Source of the DNA: Rhodospirillales bacterium | GTDB lineage: Bacteria; Pseudomonadota; Alphaproteobacteria; Reyranellales; Reyranellaceae | Length of the DNA: 64,000 nt | NCBI GenBank assembly: GCA_016699855.1 | Contig: CP064988.1 | Span: 4,306,501 to 4,370,500 of the forward strand | Direction: 5' to 3' | Shown here: in pieces, positions 59,877-64,000 of the stretch | Layout of the letters: the number at the start of each line of letters is the position of its first letter | Numbering within the stretch: the stretch's first letter is position 1 | Translations under genes and position numbers: made by a program | Notes under the pieces: generated by a model | Seen by the model: only the letters and a program-made list of their open reading frames with translations | Told to the model about the DNA's origin: nothing | Database searches by the model: none

Positions 59877-61097
59877 ATGAAGGCCAATGGAACATACGAT
59901 GTCGGCGGCGTGCGCTATCCGCGGCCGTTCAAGATCCGCCGCCTCGGCCATTTCGGCTTCAACGTCGAGGATCTCGGCGCCGGGATCGATTTCTACGGCC
60001 GGCTGCTCGGCTTCCGGATCACCGACGAGCGCGACCTGTCGAAGATCCCGGGCCGCGAGGAGATGGCCAAGCGCCTGACCGATCCGCGCATCGTGTTCAT
60101 GACCCACGGCGCCGACCACCACGCCTTCCTGCTGGCGCACAAGACGCTGGGCGCGATCTTCGGCGACGACGCGGTGTCCAAGGACGTCACGGTGAACCAG
60201 ATCACCTGGCAGGTCGGGTCGATGGACGAGGTGTTCAAGGCCGCCGACTACTTCGCCGACCACCAGGTCGAGATCCGGCGCGTCGGCCGCGACATGCCCG
60301 GCAGCAACTGGCACACCTACATCCGCGATCCCGACGGCCACACCGTCGAGCTCTACTACGGGATGGAGCAGATCGGCTGGGATTCGCGCAGCAAGCCCGT
60401 CGACATGTACTACCGCGGCTTCCGCGAGCGGCCGGAGCTGCCGCAGATGTCCGAGGCCGACGAGCTGCGCGAGGCGGTCGGGAAGGGGATCGACGTGCAT
60501 TCCGGCTACGCCGTGCGCGACATCGGCGCCGGCGACCACGTGGTCGAGGGCACGCGCCTGAAGCGGCCGTTCAAGATCACCAACATCGGCCCGATGAGCC
60601 TGTTCGTCGCCGACGTCGCCGCGTCGGAGGCCTTCTACACCGCCACCATGGGCTTCACGCGCACCGAGGAGGTCGTCTGGCGCGGCCACCGCTGCGTCTA
60701 CCTGCGCAACGGCGCCGAGCACCACAGCCTGTCGCTGCTGCCCAAGGCGCTGCGGACGGAGCTGGGGCTGAACCCCGGCACCAGCGTGGCGTCGATGGGC
60801 ATGGAGGTCGGCAGCTACCGGCAGCTGCGCGACGCGGTGGCGTTCCTCAAGGCGGAGGGCGCGACGTTCACCGACGCGATTCCGCCGGAGCTGTATCCGG
60901 GTGTCGACTACGCCGCGCACGTCGTCGATCCCGCCGGCCACTGCCTGATGCTGTACTACTACATGGAGCGCGTCGGCTGGGACGGGAAGCCGCGGCCGGC
61001 GGCGCTGCGGCGCAAGGTCGAGGGCGCGTGGCCGGAGACGCTGGAGCCGATGTCGGACACCTACGCCGACCAGACGTTCCAGGGGCCGTTGGGCTGA
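59877..61097 (+). CDS. two-domain VOC dioxygenase-like protein
   Basis: The 406-residue protein (ATG 59877; GAGGAAGGGA upstream) has two VOC-type halves. The first begins KIRRLGHFGFNVEDL and ends RDPDGHTVELYYGMEQIGWD; the second begins KITNIGPMSLFVADV and ends VDPAGHCLMLYYYMERVGWD. His residues (GHFGF, GADHHAF, DGHTVELY in half 1) fit the His-His-Glu metal site of extradiol ring-cleavage dioxygenases. The second half seems to lack some ligands. It may cleave an aromatic ring or oxidise a keto acid imported by the adjoining ABC system. Confidence 0.82.
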   Translation: MKANGTYDVGGVRYPRPFKIRRLGHFGFNVEDLGAGIDFYGRLLGFRITDERDLSKIPGREEMAKRLTDPRIVFMTHGADHHAFLLAHKTLGAIFGDDAVSKDVTVNQITWQVGSMDEVFKAADYFADHQVEIRRVGRDMPGSNWHTYIRDPDGHTVELYYGMEQIGWDSRSKPVDMYYRGFRERPELPQMSEADELREAVGKGIDVHSGYAVRDIGAGDHVVEGTRLKRPFKITNIGPMSLFVADVAASEAFYTATMGFTRTEEVVWRGHRCVYLRNGAEHHSLSLLPKALRTELGLNPGTSVASMGMEVGSYRQLRDAVAFLKAEGATFTDAIPPELYPGVDYAAHVVDPAGHCLMLYYYMERVGWDGKPRPAALRRKVEGAWPETLEPMSDTYADQTFQGPLG

Positions 61098-61113
61098 GCG
61101 GGGAGGAACAGAG

Positions 61114-62079
61114 ATGAAGCATGTTGTCACCCGTCGCGCGCTGGTCGCGGCCGCCGCGCCGGCGTTGTTCGTCCCCGGCGCGCGCGCGCAGGGCGCCTAT
61201 CCGTCGCAGCCGATCAAGGTGGTGCACGGCTACGCCGCAGGATCGAACCCCGACACGATCGCGCGCCACATGGCGCCGGCGCTGACGGAGATCCTCGGCG
61301 TGCCGATCGTGGTCGATCCCAAGCCCGGCGCGGCCGAGCGGCTGGCCGCCGCCCAGGTCGCCAAGGCGCCGGCCGACGGATACACGCTCTACATGATGAC
61401 CGGCGGGCAGGCCGTGGTGTCGGCGACCGATCCGGCGCTGCCCTACGATCTCGCCAAGGAGTTCGCCTTCATCTCGCTGGTGACGCGCTTCCCGTTCAAC
61501 TTCGTCGTGCCGGCCGACTCCCGGTTCAAGACCTTCAAGGACTTCGTCGACGAGGCCAAGGCGCGGCCGGGCAAGCTGTCCTACGGTTCCTCCGGCATCG
61601 GCTCGACCCTGCACATGGCGATGGAGCTGCTGCGCGCGCGCGTCGGCATCGACGTCGTCCACGTGCCCTACCGCGGCGGGCTGGCGCAGCCGCTGGCCGA
61701 CCTGACGACCGGACAGCTCGACATCCACGTCTCGACGCTGACGCTGACCATGCAGCTCGTGCGCGCCGGCAAGCTGCGGGCGCTGGTGGTCACGTCGAAG
61801 GAGCGTTCCCGCTTCGCGCCCGACGTGCCGGCGATCGCCGAGACGGTGCCGGATTTCGACGTCGTGTCGTGGCTCGGCTACGCCGCGCCGGCGGGCCTTC
61901 CCGCCGCCGTCACCGACAAGCTGGCGGCGGCGATCCGCCAGACCGCCGAGCGGCCGGAGGTCAAGGCGAAGCTGGAGGAGCTCGGCAACGACGTGCTGGC
62001 CGACGGGCCGGCGCCGTTCCGCGCCCGCGTGATGTCCGATCTTGCGAAGTGGAAGCCGCTGGCGCACGCGGTAAAGTAG
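61114..62079 (+). CDS. Bug/TctC-type periplasmic solute receptor
   Basis: The 321-residue protein begins with an export signal (TRRALVAAAAPALFVPGARA, cut after ARAQ) and has the Bug pattern: YPSQPIKVVHGYAAGSNPDT, GKLSYGSSGIGSTLHMAMEL, VPYRGGLAQPLADLTTGQLD. Such receptors bind carboxylic acids for TctAB-type transporters or sensing. No TctA/TctB genes are next to it, so it may act alone or with distant partners, as is common for Bug proteins. It lies between the VOC and molybdenum hydroxylase genes in one direction. Confidence 0.9.
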   Translation: MKHVVTRRALVAAAAPALFVPGARAQGAYPSQPIKVVHGYAAGSNPDTIARHMAPALTEILGVPIVVDPKPGAAERLAAAQVAKAPADGYTLYMMTGGQAVVSATDPALPYDLAKEFAFISLVTRFPFNFVVPADSRFKTFKDFVDEAKARPGKLSYGSSGIGSTLHMAMELLRARVGIDVVHVPYRGGLAQPLADLTTGQLDIHVSTLTLTMQLVRAGKLRALVVTSKERSRFAPDVPAIAETVPDFDVVSWLGYAAPAGLPAAVTDKLAAAIRQTAERPEVKAKLEELGNDVLADGPAPFRARVMSDLAKWKPLAHAVK

Positions 62080-62110
62080 GGCGCGCGCGGCGGGACCTGG
62101 GAGTTTGGCG

Positions 62111-64000
62111 ATGGCGAAATACGGTATCGGGCAACCCGTCCTGCGGTTCGAGGACCGCCGGCTGCTGGGCGGCAAGGGCCGCTACATCAACGACGTGAAC
62201 CTGCACGGGCAGACCCACGCCGTCCTGCTGCGCTCGCCGCACGCGCATGCGCGGATCAAGGCGGTCAGGGTCGACGCCGCCCGCGCCGCGCCCGGCGTGC
62301 TGGCGGTCTACACCGGCGCCGACTACGCCGCCGACGGGCTGGGCATGCCCAAGGCGGCGATGCCGCGGAAGCGTCCCGACGGCTCGCCGATGTTCGCGCC
62401 GCAGCGGCCGGCGCTGGTCGTCGACCGCGCCCGCTACGTCGGCGATCCGGTGGCGATGGTCGTGGCCGAGACCATCGCGCAGGCCAAGGACGCGATGGAG
62501 CTGATCGAGGTCGACTACGAGGCGCTGCCGTCGGTCACCGCGACCGAGGACACCGTCAAGCCCGGCGCCCCGGCGGTGTGGGACGAGTGCCCCGACAACG
62601 TCTCCAACTTCGTCGAGCGCGGCAACAAGGCGGCCACCGATGCCGCCTTCGCCAAGGCCGCGCGCGTGGTGCGCCGCCGCTACGTCGTCACCCGCGTGCA
62701 CGCCCAGTACATGGAGCCGCGCGGCGCGCTGGGCGTCTACGACCCCGGCGAGGACCGGCTGACGCTGCACGCCGACGTGCAGTATCCGCACCGCGTGCGG
62801 AACATGCTGGCGCAGATGGTCTTCAAGGTGCCCGAGAGCAAGCTCAGGGTGATCGCCGGCGACGTCGGCGGCGGCTTCGGCACCAAGGGCTGGCAGTACG
62901 TCGAGCACCGCCTCGTGCTGTGGGCGGCGCGCAAGCTCGGCCGGCCGGTGAAATGGACCTGCGAGCGCTCCGAGGCGGTGATGGCCGACGAGCACGGCCG
63001 CGACAACATCGGCGACCTCGAGGTCGCTTTCGACGCCGACCACCGCATCCTCGCGCTGCGCCTGAACATGCTGGCGAACATCGGCGCCTATGTCGGCTCC
63101 GACCGCAACCTGCTGTCGCCGTTCGGCATGATCGGCACGGTCAACGGCGTCTACAAGCTGCCGGTCGGCTACCTCAACATCGTGGGCGTGCTGTCGAACA
63201 CCAACCCGACCGCGCCCTACCGCGGCGCCGGAAGGCCGGAGGCGATCTACCTGATCGAGCGGCTGCTGGACGACGCGGCGCGCGAGATGGGCGTCGACAG
63301 GATCGAGCTGCGGCGGAAGAACATGCTGGCGCCGGACGCGCTGCCGTACCAGAGCCCGCTGGGCCCGTACTACGATTGCGGCGCCTTCGAGCAGAACCTC
63401 GACATGGCGTTGAAGCTGGCCGATGTCGACGGCTTCGCCGCGCGGCAGGCGCAGTCGCGCGCGCGCGGCATGCTGCGCGGCCTGGGGATCGTCAACGCCA
63501 TCGAGCAGGCCGCCGGCACCGCGCAGCCGGAATACGCCGAGATCCGGTTCAATCCCAGCGGCAGCGCCGCGCTGCTGATGGGCACCAAGAACCAGGGCCA
63601 GGGCCACGAGACGATGTTCAAGCAGATCCTGAACGAGCGCCTCGGGATCGATCCCAACGACGTGCAGTACATCGACGGCGACACCGACCGCGTCGCCTTC
63701 GGCATGGGCACCAACGGCTCGCGCTCGACCGTGATCGGCGGCTCGGCGCTGTACATGGCGGCCGAGAAGGTGATCGAGAAGGGCAAGCGCATCGCCGGGC
63801 ACCTGCTGGAGGCGGGGGCGCAGGACATCGAGTTCGCCGACGGGGTCTTCAAGGTCGCCGGCACCGACAAGTCGGTGACGCTCAAGCAGGTCGCGGTCGC
63901 CGCGTTCCAGCCGCCGCGTCTGCCGGCCGGGTTCGAGGGCGGCCTCTACGAGAACGCGACCTACCTGCCGACCCGGGACACGTTCCCCAACGGCTGCCAC
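62111..64000 (+). CDS. molybdenum hydroxylase large subunit (CoxL form II/XDH-like), C-terminus beyond window
   Basis: At least 630 residues are seen, with no stop before the window end. The N-terminus YGIGQPVLRFEDRRLLGGKG and RYINDV, and then RVHAQYMEPRG, GDVGGGFGTKG (about 251-261) and PYRGAGRPEAIYLIERLLDD (about 368) are family marks. The PYRGAGR motif is close to the AYRGAGR of form II CoxL-like proteins, not the AYXCSFR of true CO dehydrogenase, so the substrate is probably another small compound, such as an N-heterocycle or aldehyde. Its 2Fe-2S and FAD subunits are not upstream; they should lie downstream. The essential Glu near the C-terminus is outside the window. Confidence 0.9.
   Translation, partial: MAKYGIGQPVLRFEDRRLLGGKGRYINDVNLHGQTHAVLLRSPHAHARIKAVRVDAARAAPGVLAVYTGADYAADGLGMPKAAMPRKRPDGSPMFAPQRPALVVDRARYVGDPVAMVVAETIAQAKDAMELIEVDYEALPSVTATEDTVKPGAPAVWDECPDNVSNFVERGNKAATDAAFAKAARVVRRRYVVTRVHAQYMEPRGALGVYDPGEDRLTLHADVQYPHRVRNMLAQMVFKVPESKLRVIAGDVGGGFGTKGWQYVEHRLVLWAARKLGRPVKWTCERSEAVMADEHGRDNIGDLEVAFDADHRILALRLNMLANIGAYVGSDRNLLSPFGMIGTVNGVYKLPVGYLNIVGVLSNTNPTAPYRGAGRPEAIYLIERLLDDAAREMGVDRIELRRKNMLAPDALPYQSPLGPYYDCGAFEQNLDMALKLADVDGFAARQAQSRARGMLRGLGIVNAIEQAAGTAQPEYAEIRFNPSGSAALLMGTKNQGQGHETMFKQILNERLGIDPNDVQYIDGDTDRVAFGMGTNGSRSTVIGGSALYMAAEKVIEKGKRIAGHLLEAGAQDIEFADGVFKVAGTDKSVTLKQVAVAAFQPPRLPAGFEGGLYENATYLPTRDTFPNGCH

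Noticed and set aside
1..64000. tRNA or rRNA genes
   Set aside because: I scanned for typical tRNA T-loop patterns (GTTCRANYC) and rRNA segments in the gene-free gaps and saw none; a covariance-model search would settle it.

Overview
This 64 kb window is a GC-rich chromosomal segment that looks alphaproteobacterial. The signs are strong C/G bias at third codon positions, many short-chain dehydrogenases, amidases, a Bug-type solute receptor, branched-chain-type ABC uptake, a rhizobial-style phnWAY set, and a CoxL form II-like molybdenum hydroxylase. A member of the Hyphomicrobiales/Rhodospirillales is my best guess, but the genus cannot be fixed from this sequence alone. I see no rRNA, tRNA, CRISPR array, transposase or phage genes.

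Layout. 1-5.2 kb: end of a BASS-type transporter, a membrane-anchored Ser/Thr kinase, an exported gluzincin-like metallopeptidase and a creatininase-family protein. 5.2-7.4 kb: a visibly lower-GC insert with three genes of unknown function, bordered by remnants of short-chain dehydrogenase (SDR) 3' ends; a 114-bp perfect direct repeat flanks a small ABM monooxygenase gene next to it. 7.4-19.6 kb: SDRs, an aldo/keto reductase, gamma-glutamyltransferase, an MDR alcohol dehydrogenase, two amidases, an alpha/beta hydrolase and a DapA-like lyase. 19.6-26.3 kb: a 2-aminoethylphosphonate degradation locus (phnW-phnA-phnY, divergent LysR regulator, Na/Pi cotransporter-like protein), with phnA carrying a frameshift. 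26.5-30.2 kb: a dimethylglycine/sarcosine dehydrogenase-like protein with an iron alcohol dehydrogenase. 30.2-36.3 kb: a Kef-type antiporter, quinone reductase, SCP2-type thiolase, and a P450/TetR divergent pair sharing a clear operator. 36.3-43.1 kb: GNAT, three enoyl-CoA hydratase-like proteins (two tandem paralogues), VOC protein, a GST interrupted by an amber codon, nitronate monooxygenase, TauD-like dioxygenase. 43.3-47.8 kb (minus strand): DUF2848, DUF1445, SDR, lipoprotein esterase and a frameshifted LhgO-like oxidase. 48-53.4 kb (plus strand): FolM/FolB-like pair, Zn alcohol dehydrogenase, SCP2-like protein, hydrolase and two EamA transporters. 53.6-64 kb: atypical SDR, GntR regulator and a divergent operon of branched-chain-type ABC transporter (with a LivM-LivG fusion), two-domain VOC dioxygenase, Bug receptor and the 5' part of a molybdenum hydroxylase large subunit, which together look like an uptake-plus-oxidation locus for an unidentified organic acid or aromatic compound.

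Two families of dispersed hairpin repeats recur, mostly between convergent genes, where they probably act as two-way terminators. Three otherwise intact genes (phnA, the LhgO homologue, the GST) are each broken by one small lesion; these may be recent pseudogenes or sequence errors. The strongest leads for something unusual are the SDR-tail/ABM/low-GC insert at 5.2-8.8 kb and the transporter/dioxygenase/molybdenum hydroxylase locus at the right end.
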